64,000 nt of DNA from Verrucomicrobiia bacterium (GCA_030427505.1 JAUICH010000011.1:62001-126000); one strand, 5' to 3'; shown: positions 8,587 to 17,519, counted from the stretch's first letter. Translations and numbers: made by a program. Notes: generated by a model from the letters alone, not told the origin.

Positions 8587-9867
8587 ATGCTGCGTCATCG
8601 TCCGTTTTTGCTTCGTTCTTTTTCCTTTCAGCCCATCGCTGGCGCCGCCGTCTTCGCCTGTTTTCTACTCCTGGCGAGCGGAACTCTTCTTCCCTGCTTG
8701 AGGGCACAGGACGTGGCCGATCAGCCCGCCAAGGTGCCGCCTCCGTTGCGGCCACCAGCAGCAGGCGGCGACGAGAGCACCGGCCAGGGCCAGGGGTCCA
8801 TCGACGAACCCGCCGGGCCGATGGAGGGCGCGGCAATGCTGCCCCAAACAGCCGGGAGCACGCCAAGCGGAGCCGATGCCGCCTCTGGGAAAGCTTCCTC
8901 CGAAGAGGAAGACGCACTGGCCGCGCGGGAAGCCGTGCTGGAGAAAATCGCGGACTCGCTTTCGGCCCGGATGAAGGCGCTGAGCGAGCGGGAGCGCGTC
9001 CTGCGCGAACAGGAAGCGGCGCTGGAGTCCCGCGTGAGAGCCATTTCCGAACGCGAAGCCGCGCTGGAAGCCCGCGAAAACCTGCTGGAGCGACAGGAGA
9101 AACTGCCTCCACCACAGCCCTGGGGTGGCGGACCGGCGCCGAGCATTGTCGGAAAATACGCCGCCGTCATCGACGCGCAGAGCGGTCAGTTTTATCACCT
9201 GAAAGACGCCGATACCCAGACTCCCGTGGCCAGCACGCAGAAGCTGTTGACGTCGCTACTCGTCATCCGCGACGGCGACCTGGACGCCACGGTGGTGGTG
9301 CCTCCGGAGGTAAACGGGGTGGAGCCCACGCTCATCGGCATCAAGCCGGGCGAAGAATACGTCCGCCGCGATCTCCTGAAAGCCCTGCTGGTGCGCAGCG
9401 GCAACGACGTGGCGGTGTGCCTGGCGGTGGACAACGCGGGCAGCGTGGAAGCCTTTGCCGACAAGATGAATGCCTATGCTCTGAGCCTGGGCATGGAGAA
9501 TTCCCACTTCGTCAATCCTCACGGCCTGCCGGATTCCCGCCAGTATTCCACCGCGCATGACATGGCGCTGCTGGCCTTTGAAGCGTATCACAACCCCGTG
9601 ATCCGCGAGTTTGTCCAGATCACGAGTTGCGAATTCGAACTGGGCTCGGGAACGCCCCGCACCTTGATCAACACGAACAAGGTCCTGCGCAACTATGACT
9701 TCTGCAACGGCATGAAGACTGGCTACACGAATGCCAGCGGCTACTGCCTGGTCTCCAGCGGCGCGAAGGAAGAACGCGAACGCATCGTCGTCGTGCTCGG
9801 CAGTTCCGGCACCTGGGTGTGGAAAGATTCCCAGGTTCTGCTGGAGTGGGCGCTGAGCGCGAACTGA
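8587..9867 (+). CDS. D-alanyl-D-alanine carboxypeptidase (peptidase S11) with coiled coil
   Basis: 426 aa penicillin-binding-protein-like enzyme that trims the terminal D-Ala of peptidoglycan pentapeptides in the periplasm. All three active-site motifs are present: SxxK as STQK (Ser216, Lys219), SxN as SGN (Ser271), and KTG (Lys377). A signal peptide spans about residues 10-37. Between it and the catalytic domain, residues about 105-175 form an Ala/Glu/Arg-rich heptad coiled coil (repeats of SERExxLxxREA type), which is unusual for this family and may position the enzyme or mediate self-association. Related to DacA/DacF. The start ATG at 8587 has no obvious Shine-Dalgarno sequence. The gene is followed directly by the 174-bp repeat array. 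Confidence 0.92.
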   Translation: MLRHRPFLLRSFSFQPIAGAAVFACFLLLASGTLLPCLRAQDVADQPAKVPPPLRPPAAGGDESTGQGQGSIDEPAGPMEGAAMLPQTAGSTPSGADAASGKASSEEEDALAAREAVLEKIADSLSARMKALSERERVLREQEAALESRVRAISEREAALEARENLLERQEKLPPPQPWGGGPAPSIVGKYAAVIDAQSGQFYHLKDADTQTPVASTQKLLTSLLVIRDGDLDATVVVPPEVNGVEPTLIGIKPGEEYVRRDLLKALLVRSGNDVAVCLAVDNAGSVEAFADKMNAYALSLGMENSHFVNPHGLPDSRQYSTAHDMALLAFEAYHNPVIREFVQITSCEFELGSGTPRTLINTNKVLRNYDFCNGMKTGYTNASGYCLVSSGAKEERERIVVVLGSSGTWVWKDSQVLLEWALSAN

Positions 9868-9879
9868 TGCTCCTCTTGG

Positions 9880-10745
9880 GGAACCGCGGAGGACACTGAG
9901 TTCACAGAGGGTTCTTGACCACTGATGACTCAGATGGTCACAGATAGACTTGGGAAAGCGTTCGCGGCAGGTCCTAACCTATGAACTGTCTTCGTCATCC
10001 GCGAATTCTCTTCTCTGTGTCTTCTGTGTTCTCTGTGGTTCACCATTCCCAGGGTTCGCCTTCCAAAAAACCGGTCGCTTCTTCTTTGGGAACCACAGAG
10101 GACTCTGAGTGCACAGAGATTTGGACCTGAGGCGAGCGCTACTTCTTAACTATCTGCGCCATCTGAGTCATCCGTGGTTTCTCCTCTCTGTGTCTTCTGT
10201 GTTCTCTGTGGTTCTTCAGTCCCAGGGTTCGCTCTTCCCAGAAATCGGTCGCCTCTTCTTTGGGAACCACAGAGGACACTGAGTTCACAGAGATTTGGAA
10301 CAGAGACGAACGCCACTTCTCAACTATCCGCGCCCATCTGAGTCATCCGTGGTTTCTCTTCTCTGTGTCCTCTGTGTTCTCTGTGGTTCCTCATTCCCAG
10401 GGTTCGCTTTCCCAAAAACCGGTCGCTTTTTCTTTGAGAACCACAGAGGGCACTGAGTGCACAGAGATTTGGAACTGAGACGAACGCTTCTTCTCAACCA
10501 TCTGTGCCCACCTGAGTCATCCGTGGTTTCTCCTCTCTGTGTCTTCTGTGTTCTCTGTGGTTCCTCATTCCCAGGGTTCGCTTTCCCAAAAAAACGGTCG
10601 CTTTTTCTTTGGGAACCACAGAGGGCACTGAGTGCACAGAGATTTGGAACTGAGGCGAGCGCCGCTTCTCAACCATCTGTGCCCATCTGAGTCATCCGTG
10701 GTTTCTCTTCTCTGTGTCTTCTGTGGTCTCTGTGGTTCTTCCCAT
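9880..10745. repeat. Array of five ~174-bp palindromic units (CACAGAG family)
   Basis: Fills the 996-base gap between the carboxypeptidase and isomerase-like genes. Units begin near 9884, 10088, 10262, 10436 and 10610; the last three steps are 174-175 bp and the first about 204 bp. Each unit has a left arm AACCACAGAGGACACTGAG (10265-10283 in unit 3) and a right arm CTCTGTGTCCTCTGTG...CTCTGTGGTT (10361-10387), inverted repeats of about 28 bases with a few mismatches. Between the arms is a moderately conserved stretch (ATTTGGAAC ... CATCTGAGTCATCCGTGG), and between units CCCAGGGTTCGC ... CGGTCGC...TTCTTTG. Frames within the array translate the repeat and are not genes. Related arms occur at about 51889-51913 and 52145-52168. 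Confidence 0.9.
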
Positions 10746-10863
10746 TGAGCGTTGTCTGCTCAAAGCGTCACGTCTTTACGGTCTTGCCGGAATTGGGTGG
10801 GGTTGTTAAACGGGTGTTCAGTAAAAACCCGTAGATTTTCGAAAACCAATCCCCTCTCCATTC

Positions 10864-11784
10864 ATGAAACGCCGTGATTTTCTTTCCCGTTCGTCCGCCG
10901 CGCTGATTCCCGCCGCGGCTTTGGCCTCAGCCTCCGCTCCGAGGGCGGCCTCGGGAGGGATACCGGTGGTGAGGAAAGGACAGCCTACCTTGAAGGGCCG
11001 AATCTGGAAGGCCGTCAAGTGGTCCATGATCCAGCCGCGCGACCTGTCCGTTCACGACCAGTTCCGCATGGCGCTGGACACGGGGTTCGATGGCATCACC
11101 ATTACCGCGCCCGGGGTGTACGACCTGAAAGAAGTGCTGGAAGCACAAGACAAGACCGGCATTCCGATTCACAACGTAAACGTGGCCAACCACTGGAAAA
11201 TCCGCCTCACGGACCCGGACCCGGCGGTAAGGGACGCCGCGCTTCTAGAAACCATCGACGCGCTGAAGTTCACCCACGACGTGGGCGGATCCTCCATCCT
11301 TCAGGTCATTGGCAAGGTGACGGACCCGGTGAACGAGAACCACGCGCAGGTTTGGGAACGTTCCACCGAACAGCTCAAGAAAGCCCTCCCCACCGCCGCC
11401 CAACTGGGCGTACACATTGCCTGCGAAAACGTGGCCAATGATTTCTGCTACAACGCGGGTCTGTGGAAGTCCTACATCGACCAGTTCCACTCCTGCTGGC
11501 TGGGCGCGTTTTTCGACATTGGAAACCTGGACCGCTTCGGCGGGTCGGCCAACTGGATCAAGGCCCTCGGCCACCGCATCGTGAAGCTGGACGTGAAGGA
11601 TCACAACCACGACACCCAGAAAAACTGCGCGCTCTTCGAAGGGCATGTGGACTGGGCCGCCGTTCAGTCCGCCTTGCTGGCGGTGAACTTCTCCGGCTGG
11701 GCCACGGCGGAGGTGCCGGGAGGAGATGCCACCCGCCTAAAGGAAGTGGCCGCGAACATGGACAAGGCCCTGGGGCTGGCGTGA
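10864..11784 (+). CDS. Xylose-isomerase-like TIM-barrel protein, Tat-exported
   Basis: 306 aa. Starts with a twin-arginine signal (MKRRDFLSRSSAALIPAAAL), so it is probably exported. The mature part is a sugar phosphate isomerase/epimerase (AP endonuclease family 2, PF01261) barrel, with likely metal ligands in ACENVAND, GAFFDIGN and KLDVKDHNHD, and in ATAEVPGG near the C-terminus. Relatives include hydroxypyruvate isomerase and IolE-type enzymes; exported versions are abundant in Verrucomicrobiota and Planctomycetota and mostly uncharacterised. A hairpin ACGGGT/ACCCGT (10810-10832) lies about 30 bases upstream of the ATG. A second exported member of the superfamily is at 58625-59548. Confidence 0.85.
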   Translation: MKRRDFLSRSSAALIPAAALASASAPRAASGGIPVVRKGQPTLKGRIWKAVKWSMIQPRDLSVHDQFRMALDTGFDGITITAPGVYDLKEVLEAQDKTGIPIHNVNVANHWKIRLTDPDPAVRDAALLETIDALKFTHDVGGSSILQVIGKVTDPVNENHAQVWERSTEQLKKALPTAAQLGVHIACENVANDFCYNAGLWKSYIDQFHSCWLGAFFDIGNLDRFGGSANWIKALGHRIVKLDVKDHNHDTQKNCALFEGHVDWAAVQSALLAVNFSGWATAEVPGGDATRLKEVAANMDKALGLA

Positions 11785-11942
11785 GAACACGCGCGCGGAA
11801 AATTCCGGAGCGGATACGGGCAAGAACGTTCCACTCCGGGCAATTTCCGGATAGCCAGAACAGCGGCTGAAACGTTACTCTGTTAGTAACGGTCACGGCC
11901 TTTCATCCCGCTGGCAACCATGCGGCGGATTCCTCCCGGTTT

Positions 11943-12749
11943 GTGGCGAAGACAACTCCCGTGAATCTCGATCTAACCGATAAAGTCATCCTCATCACCG
12001 GCGGCGCCCAGGGCATCGGGGAAGCCGTCGTTCGCACCTTGGCGATCGAGGGCGCGATACCCGTCGTCCTGGATCGTTGCCCGAAGGAAGAGTGCGCCTC
12101 GCTCACCGACGAACTGCGGGTGGAACACAAACCGGCGCTCTACCTGGAGATCGATCTCCAGGACGACTACCTGGTACAGGACGCGGTGCATGCCGCGCAC
12201 ACAAAGTTCAAGCGCATCGACGGCATCGTAAACAATGCCGGAGTGAACGACGGCGTGGGGCTGGACCAAAACCCGGCGGCGTTTCGCGAGTCCCTGGAGC
12301 GAAACCTGGTGCACTACTTTTCCGTGGCCCACCATGCCCTCCCCTTCCTGCGGGAACAGCACACCGGAGCGATTGTGAACATTGGTTCGAAGATTTCCGT
12401 CACCGGTCAAGGCGGCACTTCCGGCTACGCCGCGGCAAAAGGGGGCGTCAATTCCCTGACCCGCGAGTGGGCCCTGTCCCTGGCAAAAGACAATATACGC
12501 GTGAACGCGGTGAACCCCGCCGAGGTCTGGACGCCGATGTACGACTCCTGGCTGCAAACCCAGGACGATCCAGAAGCGAAGCGCGCCCGCATCGAGCGCC
12601 ACATTCCCCTGGGCCACCGGATGACCGAGCCGCAGGAGATCGCCGACATGGTGGCCTTCCTCCTCTCTCCCCGCTCGTCCCACACCACGGGCCAAATTAT
12701 TCACATCGACGGCGGTTACGTTCATCTGGACCGCGCTTACGAAAAGTGA
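11943..12749 (+). CDS. SDR oxidoreductase, probable L-fucose dehydrogenase type
   Basis: 268 aa Rossmann-fold short-chain dehydrogenase. The NAD(P)-binding motif TGGAQGIG is at residues 19-26, NNAG is present, and the catalytic Ser-Tyr-Lys is seen in NIGSKIS and GYAAAKGG. The C-terminal part (NPAEVWTPMY, IPLGHRMTEPQEIADM, HTTGQIIHIDGGYVHLDRA) closely resembles bacterial L-fucose dehydrogenases, which oxidise L-fucose to the lactone in the non-phosphorylative pathway; this is recalled similarity, not a search. The frame opens with GTG at 11943; a second GTG at 11961 would start at NLDLTDKVILITGG, nearer to the family's usual start. It may be co-transcribed with the membrane protein 13 bases downstream. 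Confidence 0.82.
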   Translation: MAKTTPVNLDLTDKVILITGGAQGIGEAVVRTLAIEGAIPVVLDRCPKEECASLTDELRVEHKPALYLEIDLQDDYLVQDAVHAAHTKFKRIDGIVNNAGVNDGVGLDQNPAAFRESLERNLVHYFSVAHHALPFLREQHTGAIVNIGSKISVTGQGGTSGYAAAKGGVNSLTREWALSLAKDNIRVNAVNPAEVWTPMYDSWLQTQDDPEAKRARIERHIPLGHRMTEPQEIADMVAFLLSPRSSHTTGQIIHIDGGYVHLDRAYEK

Positions 12750-12762
12750 GTATGATGTCCGC

Positions 12763-13440
12763 ATGGCGGACACTTCCCCCGACGCGAGCACGCTGGACCC
12801 GGCCCAGATCGAAACCACGAAGGAGCACCTGCGGCTCCTGGCCATTTTTCACTATGTACTGGCCGGACTGATGGGCCTGTTTGGCCTCTTCATGCTGACA
12901 TTCATGGCGTTTCCCTTTCTCTTCGTCGGCACCGCCATGTTCAGCGCCGCGGCCAACGGTGAGTTTGCCCCGGAAACGGCTCCAAAAATCGAGCCCGCCG
13001 TCCCCGAAGATCACGACGCCTCCAGCCACCGGGTTGAGCGGGACGACATTCAGGACTCGGATGCGGAACCCGCCGGCACAGTGGACACCGGCAACGAACC
13101 GGTGAATGACGTACCGTCCGCCCTCTTCGGCACCTTGTTCGGGATGGGCTTTGGTTTCTTCTTCTTCGCGATCATCGGCATCCAGCTCCTCTTTTTGATC
13201 GTCGTGCCGATCCTCACCCTCATCGCGGGGTTGAACTTGAACCGCTACCGGAACCGGACCTTCTGCTTTGTGGTGGCCTGTGTCTTGTGCCTGCTGCAGC
13301 CCATCGGCACCATCCTGGGGATCTTTACCATCATCGTCCTGAACCGGCCGGAAGCGAAGTGGCTCTTTGCTCAAAGCACGCCACAACCAGCAGCTCCCCG
13401 CCTGCCCGGTTCAGGAACGGCAGATGGCACACCTGCCTGA
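12763..13440 (+). CDS. Integral membrane protein of unknown function
   Basis: 225 aa. Hydrophobic segments at about residues 27-65 (probably two helices), 125-160 and 163-192 suggest four membrane passes. A polar, acidic loop at residues about 70-120 (rich in Glu, Asp and Pro) separates the first pair from the second. The N-terminal sequence (TTKEHLRLLAIFHYVLAGL) resembles small uncharacterised PVC membrane proteins. The C-terminal tail is soluble and Pro/Ala-rich. It begins 13 bases after the SDR stop codon, so the two may form an operon. No function can be proposed. Confidence 0.7.
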   Translation: MADTSPDASTLDPAQIETTKEHLRLLAIFHYVLAGLMGLFGLFMLTFMAFPFLFVGTAMFSAAANGEFAPETAPKIEPAVPEDHDASSHRVERDDIQDSDAEPAGTVDTGNEPVNDVPSALFGTLFGMGFGFFFFAIIGIQLLFLIVVPILTLIAGLNLNRYRNRTFCFVVACVLCLLQPIGTILGIFTIIVLNRPEAKWLFAQSTPQPAAPRLPGSGTADGTPA

Positions 13441-13524
13441 AGGCCCTCGGCCCATTCTCAAAAAGGAGCCGCCACCCGCGCTGCTACTCACCTGTTTGTA
13501 GTCAATCCAGGAAGACACAGGGAA

Positions 13525-15147
13525 CTACTGTCCTTTACCACGGCGCTTGGTCTTCCGCTCCTTCGCCCCGGTGCGTTCGGCCCAGGCGTTGTAGAGCGCT
13601 TCCAGTTCCGCGACTTTGTCCGGCATCCGCGCGGCCAGGTCATTCAGTTCCGTGCCGTCGGCCTCCACGTCATAGAGTTCCCAGTCCGGCCGTCCTGACA
13701 GGTGCACCAATTTCCATTTCCCTTGCCGAAGGGCCGCGCCATTGGACCAGCGCCAGGCCATGGTCTCTGGCGGTGTCCGGGTGCCACCCTTGATGACCGG
13801 CAGCAGGCTCGTACCCTCCAGCGTCTGTGCCGGCCACTCCCCCTGGGCTTCCAAGGTAGCTCCCGCCACATCTAGAAAGGTGGGATAAAGGTCCATCACC
13901 CGGCCCACCTGCTTCTCTATCTTCCCGCCGTCCTTGACCACGGCGGGCCAGTGCACAATGAAAGGCGAGCGAATACCGCCCTCGTGGTCGTGCAGCTTGA
14001 AGTAGCGGAAGGGCGTGTTCGACGCGTTCGCCCAGCCGTAGCCGTAGCTCTGGAAAGTTTCCTGCCCACCTGGCATGAGACCGGGAATGTTCCCTTTCCG
14101 GATGGGGCGTCCGTCCACCGTTTCGGTGTGCAGGTATTCGCCCTCCCGGTCCGTCGCGAACTCTACGTGGCAGCCGCCATTGTCCACCTGAAAGACGATG
14201 AGCGTGTTCTCCCACTGGCCAGACTCTTTCAGGTAACTCAAGAGACGCCCGATATTCTGGTCCATCCGGTCCACCTGCGCGGCGTACACTTCCATGCGGC
14301 GCTCCTGCCAGGCGGGTTCCTCCGCGTCTTCCCACGGTGGAACCTCCTCGTTTCGCGGCGAGAGCGGCCAGTCCGCGTTCACCACCCCCAGTTCTTTCAT
14401 CTTTTCATGCCGCTGTTTCCGTAGCGCGTCCCAGCCCATATGGTAGGCGCCTTTGTATTTCGCGATATCTTCTTCATGCGCGTGCAGGGGCCAGTGCGCC
14501 GCCGTGTAGGCCAGGTAGAGGAAGAAAGGTTTCTCCGGCGTCTCTTCCACCGCCTCTTTCACAAAGGTCAGGGCGTTGTCCGTCATGGCGCCGGTGTAGT
14601 AGTAGCCACCGTCTTTCCATTCGTCCTCCACGTTCACGCCGTCTCGTTGCAGGGTCCGCGGCGCAAAGAAGTCACTGGCGCCGTGGATGGTGCCGTAGAA
14701 GTGATCGAAGCCACGGCCATTGGGCGCGTTCGCCTCGTCCCCCGGCTGGGACAGGTGCCACTTGCCCGCCATGAGGGTGGTGTAACCCGCCGCCTTCAAA
14801 GCGGCCGGCAGCGCCACCGCCTGGTTCGTCATGGTGTCTTTCCGCAACGCCTGACCCGGGTAGAGCCCCGTCATCAGACTGCCGCGCGTGGGCACGCACA
14901 TGCAGTTCGTGTAGTAGTTGATGAAGCGAATGCCGCCCGCCGCCAGGGAATCGAGATTCGGCGTCTGAATCTCTCCGCCATAGCAGCCCAGGTCGGAGTA
15001 GCCCATATCATCGGCCATGATCATCACGATATTTGGCCTTTCCGCGGCCTGGGCCGGCAGGGCAATCGAGGTGACCAAAAGGCCGAAAGCGGACCATGCC
15101 ACGGCGGCGAAACTGAAAACGGGAGTCAGGGGGGTAATACGCTTCAC
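13525..15147 (-). CDS. Secreted arylsulfatase-type sulfatase
   Basis: 540 aa from the GTG at 15147, which gives a good signal peptide (MKRITPLTPVF... to LPAQAA); a TTG 54 bases upstream would add 18 residues without improving it. This is a type I sulfatase: metal-binding Asp pair in MADDMGYSD, and the maturation motif CxPxR as CVPTRGSLMTG with the formylglycine-forming cysteine at residue 84. Such enzymes remove sulfate esters from glycans or small aromatics outside the cytoplasm. They need a formylglycine-generating enzyme or anSME partner, not seen in this window. It is convergent with the membrane protein and divergent from the rhodanese gene. The desulfated substrate cannot be read from sequence; the sialidase-like and L-fucose-dehydrogenase-like neighbours fit sulfated polysaccharide use. 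Confidence 0.92.
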   Translation of the reverse strand: MKRITPLTPVFSFAAVAWSAFGLLVTSIALPAQAAERPNIVMIMADDMGYSDLGCYGGEIQTPNLDSLAAGGIRFINYYTNCMCVPTRGSLMTGLYPGQALRKDTMTNQAVALPAALKAAGYTTLMAGKWHLSQPGDEANAPNGRGFDHFYGTIHGASDFFAPRTLQRDGVNVEDEWKDGGYYYTGAMTDNALTFVKEAVEETPEKPFFLYLAYTAAHWPLHAHEEDIAKYKGAYHMGWDALRKQRHEKMKELGVVNADWPLSPRNEEVPPWEDAEEPAWQERRMEVYAAQVDRMDQNIGRLLSYLKESGQWENTLIVFQVDNGGCHVEFATDREGEYLHTETVDGRPIRKGNIPGLMPGGQETFQSYGYGWANASNTPFRYFKLHDHEGGIRSPFIVHWPAVVKDGGKIEKQVGRVMDLYPTFLDVAGATLEAQGEWPAQTLEGTSLLPVIKGGTRTPPETMAWRWSNGAALRQGKWKLVHLSGRPDWELYDVEADGTELNDLAARMPDKVAELEALYNAWAERTGAKERKTKRRGKGQ

Positions 15148-15440
15148 GGTGCCAGCTTTGACGAAGCGCTCCCGGTTGAAAAGGCCAAGCTGCGGCGTCA
15201 ACGCGCCAGAGAACCGGATTTTCGCCGCTGTCTGGGATGGCCAAAACCCGCCAGAAGAGAAAAAAAACCGTCCGCTTCCGGGATACGTATTCGCGTACCT
15301 TCAAAAATCCGAAAGAATTTGAGTCCGGATTCGTCTCATGAAACGATTACTAGAGGTGTGTCCACGCTTGGTTGGGACCCGCCTCGAGTCGATACCAAAC
15401 CAAACCTAAAAAAACACACCAAAACCACACCCATACCCTT

Positions 15441-15830
15441 ATGAAAAAACTCCTTGCGATCCTCGCCTGTGCCTTCGTCGCCGCTGGTACGGCTCTGGCC
15501 GGTGAATACCCGGACATCAGCATCACGGAACTTCAGGAAAAGATCAAAGCCGGTGAAGCGACCGTGATCGACGTGAACGGCTCCAAATCCTACAAAGCCG
15601 GCCATGTGCCGACCGCCATCGACTTCGCCTCCGCGAAGGACCAACTCGCCGCCCTGCTGCCCAAAGACAAAGGCGCCCTGGTGGTGGCCTACTGCGGTGG
15701 CCCCAGCTGCTCCGCCTACAAGCGCGCCGCTGAAGCCGCTGAAGCCCTGGGCTACACCAACGTTCAGCACATGTCCGCCGGCATCAAAGGCTGGAAGGAC
15801 GCCGGTGCGGAACTCGCCACGGCTGAGTAA
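15441..15830 (+). CDS. Secreted single-domain rhodanese
   Basis: 129 aa. The ATG at 15441 opens a standard signal peptide (MKKLLAILACAFVAAGTALA) cleaved before GEYPD; the frame is open further upstream but that part lacks coding character. The mature domain is a rhodanese fold with VIDVNG and GHVPTAIDF at the substrate loop and the active-site loop VAYCGGPSC (Cys85 is the likely persulfide cysteine, Cys90 a second). These proteins carry sulfane sulfur. No Shine-Dalgarno sequence is present; instead the 47 bases before the ATG are almost only A and C. A strong terminator follows. The tidy single-gene layout suggests a well-expressed gene. Confidence 0.9.
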   Translation: MKKLLAILACAFVAAGTALAGEYPDISITELQEKIKAGEATVIDVNGSKSYKAGHVPTAIDFASAKDQLAALLPKDKGALVVAYCGGPSCSAYKRAAEAAEALGYTNVQHMSAGIKGWKDAGAELATAE

Positions 15831-15858
15831 GGCTGACGCTTAGTTACCTTTACACGAA

Positions 15859-15894
15859 CGCTCCGGGGCTCACGCCTCGGGGCGTTTTTGTTTT
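15859..15894 (+). terminator. Rho-independent terminator after the rhodanese gene
   Basis: An 11-bp stem (CGCTCCGGGGC with GCCTCGGGGCG, two G-T pairs) over a four-base loop TCAC at 15859-15884, followed by TTTTTGTTTT. Placed 28 bases after the stop codon. This is the clearest intrinsic terminator in the window. Confidence 0.92.
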
Positions 15895-15926
15895 CGGGAA
15901 CAGCGTGCGGGGTATAGGGGGGCGGG

Positions 15927-16092
15927 ACTTTCAGACTTTCAGACTTTCAGACTTTCAGACTTTCAGAAAACCGGAAGTGCAGTCAAAACATAGGCAACTG
16001 ATACAAACCATGATGCCAACGATGGCTCCTCTGGCTACCGGAACTCAAAAGACATCCTGCCTCTCCTTGTCTGAAAGTCTGGTTGTCTGATT
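15927..16092. repeat. Inverted octamer arrays enclosing an IS-end-like 18-mer
   Basis: Five perfect copies of ACTTTCAG at 15927-15966, then the inverse of the IS-end-like 18-mer (15977-15994), then about 75 bases of unassigned sequence, then three degenerate octamers of opposite orientation, GTCTGAAA, GTCTGGTT and GTCTGATT (16069-16092). Read on the minus strand, the 18-mer is followed by CTGAAAGT x5, matching the layout at 6293-6356, where a different octamer in five copies follows the same 18-mer. Confidence 0.75.
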
Positions 16093-16172
16093 GTCCGGAC
16101 CGATTGGAACCTCTCGCGCGCCCTCACCCGCGCCACGGTCCCCAAGACGCACCCAGCATCCCCTCCGCCTAC

Positions 16173-17519
16173 CTACTCTCCCCAGCCAGGGGGCAGGTCC
16201 GTGAGGGTTTGTTTGAGGATTTCGCGAATGGCGGCTTTCTCTTCCGGGGGCAGGTAGGAAAATTCCGCGCCGCCTTCCACCGGGTGCAGCGCTTTTCCCA
16301 GGTCACGATACACCTGGCGGCGGAAGGCCTCCGGCAGCCCTTGGAACACGGCGGAGTAGACCATGTAGCTGCAGCGATGCTGGAAAAGATGACCCTTCAG
16401 GTCCAGGTCCCGCAGGGACAGGCCGTTTCCGGCTGGTTTCTTTAAGGCCAGGAACTGTTCCTGGTAGAGCGAATCGGCCACAATCCCTTCGCCCGGCAGT
16501 TCCACCTCGTCCGCGAACAGAAGGTAGCGGACCAGGCCGTGAGATTCTTCCAGGAGGTCTTCCCGATCCGCCGGGGTCAGTTTTCCCCGGCCCTCGTGTA
16601 GAAAGGCGCGCGCTTTGTAGCCTGCCTTCAGCACCCGGTTCACAAAGCCATTCTGATGTTCGAACAAAAGGTGCGCCAGGATATCGCTGGTGGTCACGGG
16701 ATAGACGGCGGGATTGCAGCGTTCGCCGATCTGGAAGGATTCCGTGACCAGGCCGTCCGGAGTGAGCCGGCCCGTCAGGTTGCCCCAGTGCTTGGGAAAG
16801 TCGAACTGCCCCGTCACATGCCAGCCACCAAAGCGTTCCTCCAGCGGGATGCCATGCCCACTAAGGTTCCGCCGGTAAGCCGTGAGGCTGCCGCCGCTGG
16901 GACCGGGAACCACGGACTCGATCACCAGGCCCGGAATGTGCCCGGTCTCTTTTCCGGAGTGGCAATTCATGCACTTGTCCGAACGCTCCACCACCAGGGG
17001 CCGCCGCTCCCGGGGAATGTCGAAGATGTAGAAAATGCCGCCCAGTTCAGGGTCCAGGGACACGATCTCTATCTTCCCGCCCGGCACCCAGCCCAGGTAG
17101 AGGTCGTCACTGAAATAGATGGCGCGCGGGTTTCGCGGCGAGATGAGGCGCAGTTGCAGACTGGTGGTGGAAAAGACCAGGAGCTGCGAGGCCACGGGGA
17201 TCTCCAGCGCCTTCAGAAGGCTGGTGACAAATTCCTTTTCGCTGCCGTAGTCCAGGTCCATCCGCCCCGCCTCCAGATCGTCCTTGATGGCGGTAAAGCG
17301 GTCTTGTAGCGGCCGGTTCCAGTAGTCGTGCGGCGGGCCGTCTATGGTGGCGTACCTCCGGTAGTCTTCCTTCGCGTCTCCCTCCCCGGAGGCGAACAGA
17401 CTTCCGGCGGTAAGAAAGGTCTGGGCCAGGCAGAACGCCAGCAGGACACCGGCCCACGGGCGCCAAAGTCTCTGGCTGCCAGCGAAACCCTGCGGGGGAT
17501 GGGGGAATCGGCCGCTCAT
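16173..17519 (-). CDS. Secreted c-type cytochrome-like protein
   Basis: 448 aa from the ATG at 17517-17519, which opens a hydrophobic signal (WAGVLLAFCLAQTFLTAGSLFA). The frame stays open 430 bases further upstream, but the extra 143 residues are Arg/Gly-rich and without structure, so I reject that extension. A single heme-attachment motif CMNCH lies at residues 183-187 within SDKCMNCHSG. The rest (RRYATIDGPPHDYWNRPLQD near the N-terminus, FEHQNGFVNRVLKAGYKAR in the middle, a helical C-terminal third) is not a known enzyme to me, but resembles uncharacterised planctomycete and verrucomicrobial proteins with an embedded cytochrome site. It lies downstream of the HTTM gene on the same strand, about 220 bases away. 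Confidence 0.75.
   Translation of the reverse strand: MSGRFPHPPQGFAGSQRLWRPWAGVLLAFCLAQTFLTAGSLFASGEGDAKEDYRRYATIDGPPHDYWNRPLQDRFTAIKDDLEAGRMDLDYGSEKEFVTSLLKALEIPVASQLLVFSTTSLQLRLISPRNPRAIYFSDDLYLGWVPGGKIEIVSLDPELGGIFYIFDIPRERRPLVVERSDKCMNCHSGKETGHIPGLVIESVVPGPSGGSLTAYRRNLSGHGIPLEERFGGWHVTGQFDFPKHWGNLTGRLTPDGLVTESFQIGERCNPAVYPVTTSDILAHLLFEHQNGFVNRVLKAGYKARAFLHEGRGKLTPADREDLLEESHGLVRYLLFADEVELPGEGIVADSLYQEQFLALKKPAGNGLSLRDLDLKGHLFQHRCSYMVYSAVFQGLPEAFRRQVYRDLGKALHPVEGGAEFSYLPPEEKAAIREILKQTLTDLPPGWGE

Noticed and set aside
10260-10690. Two short plus-strand frames within the repeat array
   Set aside because: They translate the repeat itself, including its inverted arms, and repeat the same peptide.
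9880-10745. CRISPR array or integron attC array
   Set aside because: The units are alike over their whole length of ~174 bp, so there are no unique spacers, and no cas or integrase gene or cassette ORFs lie nearby.
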